Assembly (NCBI RefSeq): GCF_023343835.1 | Contig: NC_064433.1 | Coordinates: 71,074,032-71,138,031 of the forward strand | DNA: 64,000 nucleotides | Reading direction: 5' to 3' | From: Lagopus muta | Lineage: Eukaryota; Chordata; Aves; Galliformes; Phasianidae | Shown: piece by piece, positions 26,579-39,386 of the stretch | Position numbering within the stretch: the first letter of the stretch is position 1 | Layout of the letters: each line of letters opens with the position of its first letter | The notes under the pieces: generated by a model | Database searches by the model: none | Seen by the model: only the letters and a program-made list of their open reading frames with translations | Told to the model about the DNA's origin: nothing | Program-made: the position numbers and the translations under genes

Positions 26579-27250
26579 ACAGAATCACAGAATCACAGAA
26601 TCACAGAATCACCCGGGTTGGAAGGGACCCCAAGGATCATGTAGTTCCAACCCGCCTGCCTAGCAGGGCCACCAAACATACACATTCAGATCAGGTTGCC
26701 CAGGACCCCGTCCAACCTGGCCTTAAACACGTCCAAGGATGGGGCATCCACAACCTCCCTGGGCAGCCCGTTCCAGGGCCTAACCACTCTCCTAGTAAAG
26801 AACTTCCCCCTAACATCTAACCTAAATCTTCCCTCCTTCAACTTGGATCCATTTCCCCTAGTCCTGCTGTTGTCAGCCCTTTTGAAGAGTTTACTCCCCT
26901 CCTGGGTGTAGGTTCCCTTCAGGTATTGATAGGCTGCAATGAGGTCACCCCGCAGCCTTCTCTTCTCCAGGCTGAACAAGCCCAACTCCCTCAGCCTGTC
27001 CTCATAGGGGAGGTGCTCCAGCCCCCTGATCATCTTAGTCGCCCTCCTCTGGACCCTTTCCAAAATCTCAATGTCTTTCTTGTACTGAGGGCTCCACACC
27101 TGGACACAGTACTCCAGGTGGGGCCTCACAAGAGCCGAGTAGAGAGGGACAATCACCTCCCTGTCCCTGCTGGCCACCCCTCTCCTGATGGAGCCCAGGA
27201 TCCCATTTGCCTTTTGAGCTGCCAGAGCGCACTGCAGGCTCATATTCAGT
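26579..27250 (-). mobile_element. CR1 LINE, well preserved, 5'-truncated
   Basis: The longest and cleanest CR1 copy in the window, about 670 bp. In element orientation it runs from near 27250 to a 3' end at 26579-26612 with about four copies of the octamer ATTCTGTG. An open frame of 185 codons (27243-26686) encodes the C-terminal end of the CR1 ORF2 protein, downstream of the reverse-transcriptase core. Typical blocks are [63 protein letters not shown] and [17 protein letters not shown]. The absence of stops and frameshifts suggests a relatively recent insertion. The endonuclease and RT catalytic regions are missing, so it is not autonomous. It sits in MANSC1 intron 2 in gene-sense orientation. 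Confidence 0.95.
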
Positions 27251-28628
27251 CTCTCAAGAAGACAACCTTTAAAAAGAAATTAAAAAAACAAAGTGGTCCT
27301 GTTGATATCTCAAATCCAATAAACTGCATTAGAAACCAAACCTCAAACTGTCAATCTTAAAAAACAAATAAACACCCCTGAGCATAAATGGATTGTATTC
27401 ATCAGTTCTATGTGGCTATCTCAGTGCAGTGGAAAAAGCAAACTCCACAGATGTACAGCAAAAAACCAGACGTTATTTCTTTTTCAGCAATCACTATTTG
27501 CGACAGGAATCAGGAAATGCTTTACTTCCCAAGACAGAGGTTGTTTCCAGTAGTTAACAAGCTACAAGAATAGTTTAAAATCAAACAAACAAAAAACAAA
27601 CCAAAACCAACCAACCAACAACGTAAACGATTTTGTTACTAACACAATTTCAGTATTTCAGTGTACCTTTTTAGCAACAGAATATTTTTATCCTTTTAGT
27701 TTAGTATGTAGAATATAGTTTAGTTCTATGTAATCACATGAAGATTCTCATATATTAAAACAACAACAACAACAAACAAAAAAAACACACAAAGCTTCAA
27801 ATGTTTGTCAGTACCAACACCACCATGTGCTGCTACCTTTGAATGCTTACCAGGAACCTAAGGTAAATAAGCTAACATCACCTTTATGATTAGCATTAAC
27901 TGAGCATTACACTATCTGCATGACAAAAGCTCAAGCACAATTAAGTCTTCCTTCTTTCTGTGCATTCTTTATGTTCAAACAGGTCTGGTGCAAATCAGTG
28001 CCAATCAGCAAGTAAGTCTTGCTATTAAAAATGCTACAGCACGTGACAGGCAGTGAGAAAGTTGTGACTGCAAAGCCCAAATGCCATAAAGCTTTGAGAT
28101 TAGTCAGTTCGCATCTGTGCCTCAGGTTCCGTAACTGAAAACAGAAAATAATGATTATTATCATCAATTACTCACTAACATCCCAGCTGTGCTCTGAGGC
28201 TTGCCTAACATCTGTGTATATATGGTATTTATCAGAGTTGCATGAATCCTTTGAATGCACAGATGGCTACAAGGGCATCATATTTCTATTGCTTTCAACA
28301 ATGCCCTTACATGTTATGTACTAGAAATTTTCCTTGGACAGAATACACTGAGATGGATAAAGCTTCTTTTTTTTTTTTGTTTTAAACAAAGGAAAACTAC
28401 GAGGAGTTCAGAATTTTATGTGAAGGAATTTCATAATGGTTAGGCCTGTGTAGATGCAGACCACACACTTGCCTAACCACCTCCCACCAAGCACAAGAAT
28501 AGTATTTTCAAATTAGAGCACTTGGTTTAAAATGTTTTACTAAAGATGCAACTCTGAACCATTATCTAGCCACTGCTGAAAAGTCACGGGGGATAATGCA
28601 GTGTGGGGATTTGTGGCTTTTACTGTTA

Positions 28629-29595
<967 letters not shown>

Positions 29596-29809
29596 CTGAC
29601 AGCTTTTTTCCCAAGCAGCAGGCATGTATGCAAGCCTCTGGTGTTGAAACGTGCACTGGTTCCGCACCTCGGATACCCATGGGGAGAGACAAGTTGATAT
29701 CGATGATGGCGTTGTCCATTCGCTGTGCGGCACAGCCCTGGCCCAGGCTCGGCGCAGGCATCGCGCAGCTGACGGCCAGCAGGCAGAGCGGGAGACCGCG
29801 CGCAGCCAT
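29596..29809 (-). CDS. MANSC1: MANSC1 exon 1: signal peptide and start of MANSC domain
   Basis: Coding part of exon 1, 71 codons plus one base, ending TGTCAG|GTAACC. The chosen ATG at 29809 has an ideal context (gcggccATGG) and is followed at once by a signal peptide, MAARGLPLCLLAVSCAMPAP, with probable cleavage near residues 22-25. The mature N-terminus begins the MANSC domain: Cys26, then IDINLSLPMGIRGAEPV, Cys60, Cys64 and Cys65. This parallels the mammalian SSLSKGIRGNEPVYTST region. Asn39 is a possible glycosylation site (NLS). With exons 2 and 3 the protein is 449 residues, against 431 in human. MANSC1 is a type I membrane glycoprotein whose cellular role is not well defined. The same frame stays open upstream to an ATG at 29998, which would add 63 residues ahead of the signal peptide; I preferred the internal start. 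Confidence 0.93.
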
Positions 29810-29965
29810 GGCCGCCTGCCCGCCCGCCCGCGGCCCGCCACTCCCGCCACCCGCCCGCTCCTGGGCCGCCGGCTGCCGCGCGTCCGGGACAAGGGGCGGG
29901 GCGGCGCGGCACCGCCTTGCTGCCGTGGGCTCGCGGCTCCCGCTGGTCGAAGGGTCGAGTGTTGG
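29640..29965. promoter_or_regulatory. MANSC1: MANSC1 CpG island / promoter
   Basis: A short CpG-rich block spanning the 5' part of MANSC1 exon 1 and its upstream flank, with GC boxes such as ggggcggggc near 29893. Transcription runs leftwards. The BORCS5 island starts about 2.5 kb to the right, so these are two separate divergent promoters, not one shared core. No TATA box was seen. Confidence 0.75.
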
Positions 29966-32449
29966 TGGGTTTTTACTCAAAGCTGCGATGAGAGCCATCC
30001 TTGAGGCTGTAGCAAAAGCAATTCATATGCATATCCTGGTCTAAATGTATTCGTGCATACTTCAGTGCTTGTGTGAGACTGTCTTGGCTACCTGAGTAAT
30101 CCTGTTCAAACCGTAGCAAAGATAGGCGGCGTTTGCTGAATGAGAGCCGTGCAGCAAGGGCTACGTGCTGGCAGTGCTGCCTGACAAGTGCGGCGTTCCT
30201 TTCTGAGCAGCCTTATTGCTAGTGTTTGCTTAACTCATGTTTCTACTTTGAAAATTTTCGGTTCCTCTTTTTTCTTTTTTTTTCCCTTCTTTTTTTTCCC
30301 TCTTCCCCTCTCCTGGGCCCCCCACGTCCATCAGAGCAGTGTTCAGGCATAGAAGTGGCCCAGAGAGTAAGGAATGCAAGGAAGCAACAAAAGAACTGTG
30401 CCACATATTCCTTCTTCTTCAGGTATCTCATCCTGCATCATACCTACAATATCATTGCTATGATTGTAAATAAAATGTTTGTTCCTTTTGAGGCAGTCCA
30501 TTACATGAACAGTTACCAGAGAGCAGGTTATTTCACACAGCAATTGTAAAACAAAATGATAACAGTCTGATCGTTTCTCTTTTGGTCACCTACTCTCTGC
30601 TTTAATACAATAAACTTAAACCTCTGGGACACAGGTTGAATGTCTGTAAAATTCAGTTAGGATTTTTTGCTTTTCCAAGGCATGTTTGAGATCCCCACTT
30701 GGAGAAGGTGCGCTGGCAGCAGCAGCATATTCTGCTTCACACTGACTTGCTGCCTTCTGTGCTGTTTCAAAAATCAAGGCCCATGTCAGAGAATGGTCAG
30801 CAACTTTATTCTTCATACTCATTCAGCTGGGAGTTGACTTTTATAGTGGCATATATGTTAAAAGTGACACTACTACTAGTTACACAATTAAAACACCATT
30901 CAGTTTCAAGTAATCTATTCCTGTCAAACACTGAATATATAAAGTAATAAAGGACAAACAAAACCGATAATAACTAGATATTTGCCAAGGCCCTTATGTT
31001 GTATGGATCATGGCCAGATAAACATCAGATTTGTATGCGTTAATGTAACCACATACAACTGCACACTGTGTAGTTTCAGGTACACTGACCTAGCTGTTGC
31101 AGGACAGTTGCAGGACACGGCAGAGGACTTGTTTTGCCACATTGGAGGAAAATTATTAATTTGCATGACAACTACATTCAAATATAACTTTACTGTAATA
31201 ATGTTTTCAATAATAAAACTTTATATAGCAGAAACACACATTGGTTGATAGGTAAGCTAAATATCAGAACTGTGGATCATAAATATTTTCCAGGGGCAGT
31301 AAGATACTACATATTCACACATCTACAATAATAAACAAAAGCACAAAACAGGGGAGCTGCAAAGCGTGCTTGACAAAACACTCAGAAGTCTGTAACATAA
31401 AAGTGGAAATGAAGCTAACTGCAAGCTAAATATGCTGCATTAAATTTAGCTAATCTGTCTGAGAGTGATGGATAACTTTGCATGCCTTTATGGCAAGCAC
31501 TGGTTGGGTTGCAGCTCTGCAGACATTACATGCTGCCTTTGAATACTGCCACTGAAGCTACTCATGGATGCCTTTAATACTGTGTGTGAATAGTGCAGGT
31601 TCAGAACTCAGCTTTCTAAACAGGGTTGTGCCAACAACTGTTTGTTCTCCTTCCTAGTAATCACATTTATTTGAAAATATTTAGTTGTTTTGGCAGGAAT
31701 TAAGCAGTTGTAGCTAAAAAATGTGTTGTTGGGTTACAGCTAGTGAGGCATAGCCTGCAGCTGCCAGAAGAGGTGCTGGACGGAGCTTTTTTCTCTGCAG
31801 CCCACATGTACATAACAGATGTGCAGTTCTCACAAGACAGGAGGGGGATTTTTATATTAAATTAAATCTTGGCAAGAATTAGTGAAGGCAGCCAGGAGAG
31901 GTAATGCTGAATGCGGTTGAGGTTAAGACTTGCACAGATGTTGTGCATCGTTCAGGAGTGGAGAGCAGACTCGTTTAGAAGTTAGCATGTGCCAGAACTT
32001 ATTTGTGGGCAATTCTTCTGCCAGAGGTAAGTATGTGGCTTCTTTGCTGATCTGACTGTAAGACATGAACATAACAAGTCAGAAGTGTCAAAGTAGGTTT
32101 CCTTCTCCCCTTGATTTGCTTTTTTGCTTAATTTAACTCATCTGGGAACTTTCAGTCTGGGACACCATTTGTTCAGCCCTGTCCATGACAAACACAGTTG
32201 GTGATGGCTGCCCCTTGCATGCTGCTAGCTGGTTGGTTACCTAGCATCAACCAACATGCTTCAGCTTTCAAAAGGTGAGAAAAAAAAGACATAGGAGAAC
32301 AGTATGACCTGACTGAGCACGTGCTATTATTGGGTGGTTTGGGATAGCTGGGGTGTTTCGCAGCCTTGCCTTTGTTTGCCATGAATATCAGTGCTGATAA
32401 TTAAAAATCTAGATTAGCACTATCTCCCCCAACCCCTTACTCTCAGGGA
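29966..32449. other. Divergent intergenic spacer between MANSC1 and BORCS5
   Basis: About 2.5 kb separating two head-to-head CpG-island promoters. It contains a pure pyrimidine run at 30262-30314 and otherwise AT-rich sequence. Neither strand shows an exon I recognise. In human an RNA gene (LOH12CR2) is annotated near this junction; I see nothing here that shows or excludes an equivalent. Confidence 0.6.
30262..30314. repeat. 53-nt polypyrimidine tract
   Basis: Uninterrupted T/C on the plus strand, mixing poly(T) with CCC blocks, directly before a gggcccccc segment. Long homopurine-homopyrimidine tracts can adopt triplex (H-DNA) structure. It lies about 450 bp upstream of the MANSC1 start codon. 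Confidence 0.9.
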
Positions 32450-32482
32450 GGCCAGACAGGGCAAGCAGAAGCGGGCCTGAGG

Positions 32483-32496
32483 GGAGCAGAGGGCGC
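32483..32496 (+). promoter_or_regulatory. CTCF-like core motif in BORCS5 promoter
   Basis: GGAGCAGAGGGCGC matches the CTCF core CCASYAGRKGGCRS at 12 of 14 positions, with the most constrained AG-GGGC part intact. It is on the plus strand, opposite to the motifs at 13.3 and 20.3 kb. Confidence 0.4.
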
Positions 32497-32780
32497 TGTG
32501 AGCCCCGCTCCCCACCGGTAAATCCGCCCAAGGCCCGAGCATCAGACTCCGCCCCGCCCCGCGCACTGCGAGCAGCGGCAGCGCCTCGCCCGGCGCCTTT
32601 AAGCGGAGCTCCGCCTGCTTGCCGCGCCACGCCGGGCGGGGCCCGGTCCTGGCGCGGAGGCTAGCCGGCCCAGCCGGAATCCCGGGCGGCCGTGGGGGCA
32701 GCGTGGCCCTGCGTTGCAGGGTGGCGGGCAGGAAGGGAGTCGGCGCAGCGCGTTGCATTGCGAGCGCCGTTGGTGTCGCC

Positions 32781-32838
32781 ATGGGAGCGGAGCAGAGCGC
32801 GGAGGCCGAGAGCCGCCCGGGCGAGACCAGCGCCTCAG
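32781..32838 (+). CDS. BORCS5: BORCS5 coding exon 1 (myristoylation signal)
   Basis: BORCS5 (LOH12CR1, myrlysin) anchors the BORC complex to the lysosomal membrane, where BORC recruits ARL8 and kinesins for outward lysosome movement. This exon gives 19 codons plus one base: MGAEQSAEAESRPGETSAS, close to the mammalian N-terminus. Gly2 followed by Ala-Glu-Gln-Ser is a good N-myristoylation signal, which fits its known membrane attachment. The ATG has a strong context (gtcgccATGG). The exon ends CCTCAG|GTCGGT with the donor at 32839-32840. The frame is also open upstream for 54 codons but without an ATG, so the Met-Gly start is secure. The reading phase joins exon 2 exactly. Confidence 0.94.
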
Positions 32839-33166
32839 GTCGGTGGCGGCGGCTGCCCAGCTGCCCTGCTGGGCCGGGGCTGTAGGGAAGCTACGGGGCC
32901 GAGTACATGCGGGAGGGGCTTAGCGGTGCTGTAGGGGCGGAGGAGGCTGTGGGGTGGGAAAGGGTTTGGGTGCTGGTGTCGCTGCAGGACGAGGCGCAGG
33001 AGTCGTGACCTCTGGTAGTACTGACTGATAGATGCGTGCTGGGGAAGGAGGTGCAGCAGGCATGGCAGATGCGAATGGGAGCCACGGTGGGCGCCTCGCT
33101 GCTAGGTGGGGTGCTGGGTCAGGTGGGTGTGAGGATGCTGACCTCGGTGGGGAGAAGTGGGAGGGA

Positions 33167-33375
33167 TCATAGAATCATAGAGGCTTGGGTGACCTTAAAG
33201 TTTTAAGTGACCTTAAAGTTCATCAAGTTCCACCACTCCTGCTGTTGGCAAGGTTGTCAACCACTAGATTAGGTTGCCCAGAGCCCTATCTAGCTTGGCC
33301 TTGAATGCCTCCAGAGTTGGGGCATCCACAACTTCTGTGGGCAGCCTGTGCCAGTGCCTCACTGCCCTCTGAGTT
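33167..33375 (-). mobile_element. CR1 LINE 3' fragment
   Basis: Starts tcatagaatcatag, the reverse-complemented CR1 end, then gttgcccagagccctatc, ggccttgaatgcctccag and ggcatccacaacttctg blocks. An internal 14-bp direct repeat, gtgaccttaaagtt at 33189-33202 and 33207-33220, is not part of the usual CR1 sequence and looks like slippage after insertion. Confidence 0.93.
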
Positions 33376-33392
33376 AGGGGGAAAAAAGTAAA

Positions 33393-33514
33393 ATCACAGA
33401 ATGGCCAGGATTGGAAGGGGCCTCAAGGATTGTGAATCTCCAACCCCCCCTGCCACATGCAGGGCCACCAGCCTCCACATTTAATACTAGACCAGGCTGC
33501 TCAGGGCCCATCAA
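33393..33514 (-). mobile_element. CR1 LINE 3' fragment
   Basis: Begins aatcacagaatggccaggat, then tggaaggggcctcaaggat, gccacatgcagggccaccag and accaggctgctcagggccc, and stops there. Only about 120 bp of the 3' end remain. It closely resembles the copies at 3.0 and 44.6 kb, so it belongs to the same subfamily, distinct from its neighbour at 33167-33375. Confidence 0.92.
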
Positions 33515-33935
33515 AGTACCTGAATGTGAACGATAAGGACTGTGTAACACTACAGTAAGAGCTCCAAATGTATTTGAATTTAAGTTATTGAGGTAAATCT
33601 TTCCTATAAAGGTATCTAAAACTATAAGAGAGCATTACTGCTGCAGTGTAACAATGACAAATAAAACCTTTGTTAGTTTTTGCCTTTTGCCTTCATGGCA
33701 AACATGTAAGGTTATCCCTAGAGTCAGAAGGCAGCACATCCTTAATCAGCATTCTGTTGTCTCCTTCTGAAAAACTTTGTTGAATGGAGTGTGTACATTA
33801 CCAGAGAGAGAATGAGAAGGGAGGGACAGCCTGTGGTTTCAGAGATTTATGTTATAGAAAACATACTTGCACAGCATTAAATGTGATATCATTCTCATAG
33901 GGTTAAATTCAGATGGAATCTATTTATTAACTTGA

Positions 33936-34298
<363 letters not shown>

Positions 34299-34622
34299 TG
34301 AACTAGAGATGTGCTAGTAACGATCTCTGTAGTAGAACCATCTACTGTACAGACAGGACGACTCCAGATTTCCCAGATGGCCAGTACCATTTGGTTGAAA
34401 GGGTGTGCTAGTACGTTGCAGACTACAGTCTCTAGTTTTGTTCTGGGTTCTTAGAAACACTTGTGTGTTACTGTCTCAGACTAAAGCTACGTGCTCTTGG
34501 ATTCAGTTACTTGAAATCAGGATTTATTATTGAGGTTTCCAGTCTAGAGTAGATTGTGTCCTTGGTCCTTGTTTAGGAATGGGGAAAACTGTCCATGTGC
34601 CTCATGGCCTAGTCTTGGCGCG

Positions 34623-34637
34623 CTCTCTCTCTCTCTC
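34623..34637. repeat. (CT)n dinucleotide run
   Basis: A short pure CT repeat (ctctctctctctctc) inside BORCS5 intron 2. Confidence 0.85.
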
Positions 34638-37600
34638 TGGAGGCTGTGCAGAGCATCTCTTGGGAAGAAAAATGTATGGAGCAGCATGCATGAATTGGGC
34701 TGGTAGCAGCAGCCAAGTCCTAGCCTCTTTCTCTTCCTGTAACAACATGGGTCAGCAAATGTGTGTGAATACATTATGTAGTGAACACTTAGGGAACCAA
34801 TGGTTTTGAAAGTTTGAGTTTTAGTGTACGTATGTGCATTGGCTGGATTTCTTGTGTGTGCCTTGTAGGCCTGTTGTGGCAGTGAGGAGATTGTGGGCTG
34901 CTGGTCCTTGCTGCTAAAAGGAAGTGGTTTTGTACAACTGAAGGCTTAGGCACTGCTTGCCACTGATCCATGCGTAGCTGGTGGGAAGATGTGGTAGCTG
35001 CTTTGCCCTGTAGGCATTGCTGGAGAGGATGTAACACTGCTGTTCAGATAAACTCTTCACTTTATTTATTTTAACATCAAACATGACTAGGACTTGTGGA
35101 CACTATGACAGCCCAGTGGGCAAAATGTCTGGCATTTTATTGGGTAGTACCAGAGAGGGATCTTGGGTCTATGTGACACTGGCAGTACTCTTTCCAGCAG
35201 GAGTTGAAAGAGGGGATGCTACTGAATACGATAAAAACAACCACTGATGTTTTTAGGGCTAGTATTACTGTCCCTCTTGACTAAGGAGAATGTGTATTGC
35301 CAATACCTTTTCTTTTTTTGTTTGTTTTTTAACTCTACGGACAGTGATGTTGTAGGAATCTGTGTTTTGACGTATTCCCAACACTTTTACTACCATTTTA
35401 GAACTGGCTGTGAGATTGCTGAAGTTGGTATTGCACTTTCGACAGAATGTTTGTTGCTTGTGTCCCGCCTTGCACTAAAGGCAAAATCAAGATCTCCTCA
35501 GTGACAGCTTGCAACGTAAGTGCTGAAACTCAAATTCACAAAGGGAATAAGGAAGCTTTAATCTAAGAGGTCAGATTTATAAGATTGGGTATTTGTGGAA
35601 CATGTGAGCGTCGAACTGTGTTTGCACAAGAACTGTGAGAGTCCTGGCAAGCAAAGCTGCAATCACTTCCAGGGACATGGTTCCTATGTAGGTGCTGAGA
35701 ACTAAGATGGCTTGGGATGGGAAGTGAGAAAAGAGAGGTAGCAGCAGCCATCTGGCTGAGAGAGACAAATTGGACAGTCACCAGTCCAAACTCTTTAGTA
35801 AATATGCATACACTAAGATATTTAATGGTTTGTTGTCTTTGTTGCTAAGTTGCATTTACTTTTGTTTTGGATCTGAAACTAAATAAAAGAAAGCATCTGT
35901 TCCTTTTGTACCACTTGATCTGCTGAGTCCCTTAAGATGTGGGGACATCTGGTGACTGCTTATTAGCATTGCATTTCTAATTGTATTGACTAATGTGAAG
36001 AGATTTTGCATCTTCAAATACACCATTGCTTGAACAACAGGACTGTGATCTGAGCTGAGTCTTTAGAGATCCCAGGTATGCCACAGGCATGATGGAGAAC
36101 CCATTCTGTTTTGGATTGGTTTCTTTGTTCTTCACAGGCAAGACCATGTTCCTGGGATGGATAAAGAAGGATACTGAGTTCTCTTAGGATTTGATCCTAA
36201 AGCTTGCATCTCATGAGCAATCGACTTGGAGAACTTAAAGCATGAACTGATAGCTCTTTTGGGATTGGCTATAATTTTCTGTTTGCCCTTGGCTAAGCAA
36301 AACTAAGGGATTTTCTTCTCAAGTCTCAAAAGAAGCCTAATGATTAAGTTAATCAATTGGGAAAGCGCGTTATCAGCAAGAAACTGCATTTTTTGCAGGA
36401 CACAAAACACTGAAAAGCCAAAGCACATATCTCTCCTAGCCATTTTGAATTGAACTTGTTGTGACCAGTACCCAAACTTACAATAAAATGACAGTGTCAT
36501 GTCCATTGCATCTTTTATACTGGATTTACTTTGATTTCTTTGGAAAAATCCACACACTATCCACACACTGGAGTTTTATCAGCTATGATGCCATGGGATT
36601 CTTCTTAATTATATTTGTCTTCTCCAAACTTCTGTGGTAATTACTGAGCATGTATAATAAACAGTGTTTGAGAGGTTAGAGTTTAAGCATTTGTTGATTC
36701 TGGTGTGAGGACCTGTCAGATAGTTATTCAGTAAGCTGAATATTACTATATTGAATTGGTGGGATAGCTCCTAGAATGGTGGGTGAGTCAAAGACTGGAG
36801 TGTAATTTTTCTTTTATATGCTGGGGAATATCTTCATATCTTCTTCAGTGCTGCATTCATGTAGACAGAAAGGGGTGAGTGCTACCAGATGTGGTTAGGA
36901 AATCATTCCAGTGGATGCCTGTTGTATTGCTATTCACACAAGTCAAATACCAATCCTGCTCAAACAGAGGAAAACATTTGCTTAGAAAAGTACACCTGGG
37001 AGATAGATGCCTGTTTTTCCATATTAAGTGCTGTATATTTGGGGTACAGAGAGGTTGAGTGTGCAGACTTCTAGTAGAAATACTAGCAGAGAATTTCACT
37101 ATTTGAGAGTGTGTTAATTTTTGAGCCGTGAGGAAAATATAGAATCTAAACTCCTGAGAGCAACAGAGTGTCCAATGAGAGTTCTCCTTTGAGTCATTCA
37201 TTCCCTGTAGGAACTACTTTGTTATACAGAATGAAATGCGATATGCTGTTTCTTTCCTTTATGTTGCTTCTTGAAGGTATGCATACACCAATGAAGCTGC
37301 TTCTGTTTAGTGTCCCTGATTCTTGCAGCCTGTTTATAGCATAAATTCATAACCAGCTGTGTGTAAAAGTCCTCATCTGTGAATTCCAGAGAAAAGTTGA
37401 TATTTTGCACATGGAATATTCAATTTTTTTTTTTAACCTGTGCAAATTTTCTTGGTGAAATAAGTTGAGTGCATTAATGATTTATTGTTGTAAACTTCCC
37501 AAAGCTCTCAAGAAGGGTATTTAGTTCTTTTTTCGTGTGTGTGTTGTGGAAGCAAAATTCTTACTGCGTTCTTCCAGAGGAAATCATCTCTCTCGAAGTT

Positions 37601-39327
37601 CAAGAAAGACTGAGATCTGTCTTTCTGGTAGCAGCACAGTGTTACGTTAAACAAAAAAAGGCAGATAAATATAAAGGATGTGTTGATGCATATTAGCAAC
37701 ATAAGAGTAAATGTTCAAGAGCTAGTCATCCAAATACAAATGTAATTCCTATCTTGTGCTATGGCCAGCAAGATCTTTATGCAAACAGGAGGATGTGGAT
37801 GAGACTGGAGTTTGTTGTCTGAGGACTCTATGCGGCTGTCCTGAAGTGACATACTCTAGACATCCTAGCACAAAGTAAATCTAATGAGTTTGGTGGGGTT
37901 TTGTGCGTGGTGTTTGTTTTTTGTTTGGTTGGTTTTTTGTTTGTTATTGTAAGGAAGACAACATAATTGATGCCTATTTGTGGCATTCCTCTTTCAGGAG
38001 AAACAATTCAGCTTTCAGTGGCTTTGGGTCAGCTGGAAAGCATAAGGCTCCCAGGTTTGTATTAGAAGAAAAGTTATGTTTCTTCACAGGTAGTTGACAA
38101 GAAATATCACAGAGATATTCTAAGATACAGTGATTAGGTTGTTGGTATGCTTCAGAAACTTGAGGTACAAGAGGATGTCTTGAAGACTTGTGTGTATGAT
38201 GGATCTTGAAATAAATTTAGTCTGTATTTGTTCTTTGTAGGTAAATTTACTTGAAAATAAATTTGTTCCTACTTATGAGTAACATCCTGTACTGGTAAAA
38301 GGTTTTCTGTGTGAAGAAGTAAGCAGAGAGGAATGTGTCTCACTGCAGAGAAGTGGTGTGAGCATCAGAATCTTTCTTACATTGCTGTGTCCCTACCTTG
38401 TCCTGTAGGATCTTGTGATTAGCTAGCTCTCCAGTCAAATGTAATGATTCTTCTGATTATCTTGCGAGCATTTGTGACTTACTGCCTCTGACAAAAGCTG
38501 CCAAAAAGGCATTGATTTTCTGCTTCTGCTCACCAAGCTCAGTTACTAATTTTGAGTCACACATATATTTTGTCATTTCCAAATCCTCCTTGCCAACAGA
38601 ACAGTTAATGGTACCAGGATTGTGTCTAATAAGTTGTTTGTGGAATTCTTATTTTTAGTTTTTAAAGGGAATGTCAGGAGAAAATGGTGTCTGTGCTTTA
38701 TTGAGAGAGCTTTCTGAGAGATTTATTCTTTCAATTGTTAATATCATGAAGTACTCTGTGTTTGCTACAACAGGAACAACTGTTGTAAACATCTGGCATT
38801 TGGATGTATAGAAAACAAAATTGTGTCTGGGATGTGTCAGTGACACAGAGACTGAAGTAACTTGTTGGTCAGAGACTTGATGGGACCTTAAAGTGCTTGC
38901 TGAATTCCTGGATGAAGCTGACACACAGATAGAAAGCTGTAGCACCTTTGCAGTCTATTATGGCAGTGAGCACTGCAGGTATGTTAAGGTAGATGCACAG
39001 AAGATGACCATGGATGCTCAAGCTGAGTTTTTTTTAGTAAGGAATGTCTGCTGTGTTGGAGGAAAGGATGAATGGTAATTTTGTATTTGAAACAGCATTT
39101 CAATGAGGAATCTCTATAAATCTGACAGATTTCCCTGTTGCTATCATCAGTGATCCCTTCAGCTGTGAAGAAGCCCTACTTCCCTGGTGTTGAAAATCTG
39201 AAATAAGTCATGGGAAGAAAATCAGCAAACCTCTTGCCAAAGATCACTTTGCTGTGAAGTGCTGCCTTTAGGAATCAGTGAAACTGTAGGTAGAATGCAG
39301 GCAGATTGTTGGTTGGTTTGTTGCTTG

Positions 39328-39332
<5 letters not shown>

Positions 39333-39385
<53 letters not shown>
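39333..39385. repeat. Poly(A) run of 53
   Basis: Uninterrupted A on the plus strand, the longest homopolymer in the window. It is preceded by a GT-rich stretch (ggttggtttgttgcttg) and followed by caactaacgtgg. No recognisable retroposed body adjoins it on either side, and CR1 does not end in poly(A). Confidence 0.95.

Positions 39386-39386
<1 letters not shown>

Larger units (their letters stand above)
32450..32950. promoter_or_regulatory. BORCS5: BORCS5 CpG island / promoter
   Basis: A CpG-dense block with several GC boxes (ccccgccccgcgc near 32552, gggcggggccc near 32635), enclosing the first BORCS5 coding exon. Transcription runs rightwards. No TATA box at a sensible distance was recognised, consistent with a housekeeping CpG-island promoter. 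Confidence 0.85.

Noticed and set aside
27931..28167. 78-codon frame in MANSC1 intron 2 preceded by an acceptor-like TTTTCAG
   Set aside because: Joined to exon 2 in the required phase it reaches a stop after about a dozen codons, and no family resemblance was seen. Exons 2 and 3 join cleanly without it.
32619..32780. In-frame upstream extension of BORCS5
   Set aside because: The open frame begins with TTG, not ATG, and would remove the Gly2 myristoylation signal. The ATG at 32781 has a strong context and matches the family.
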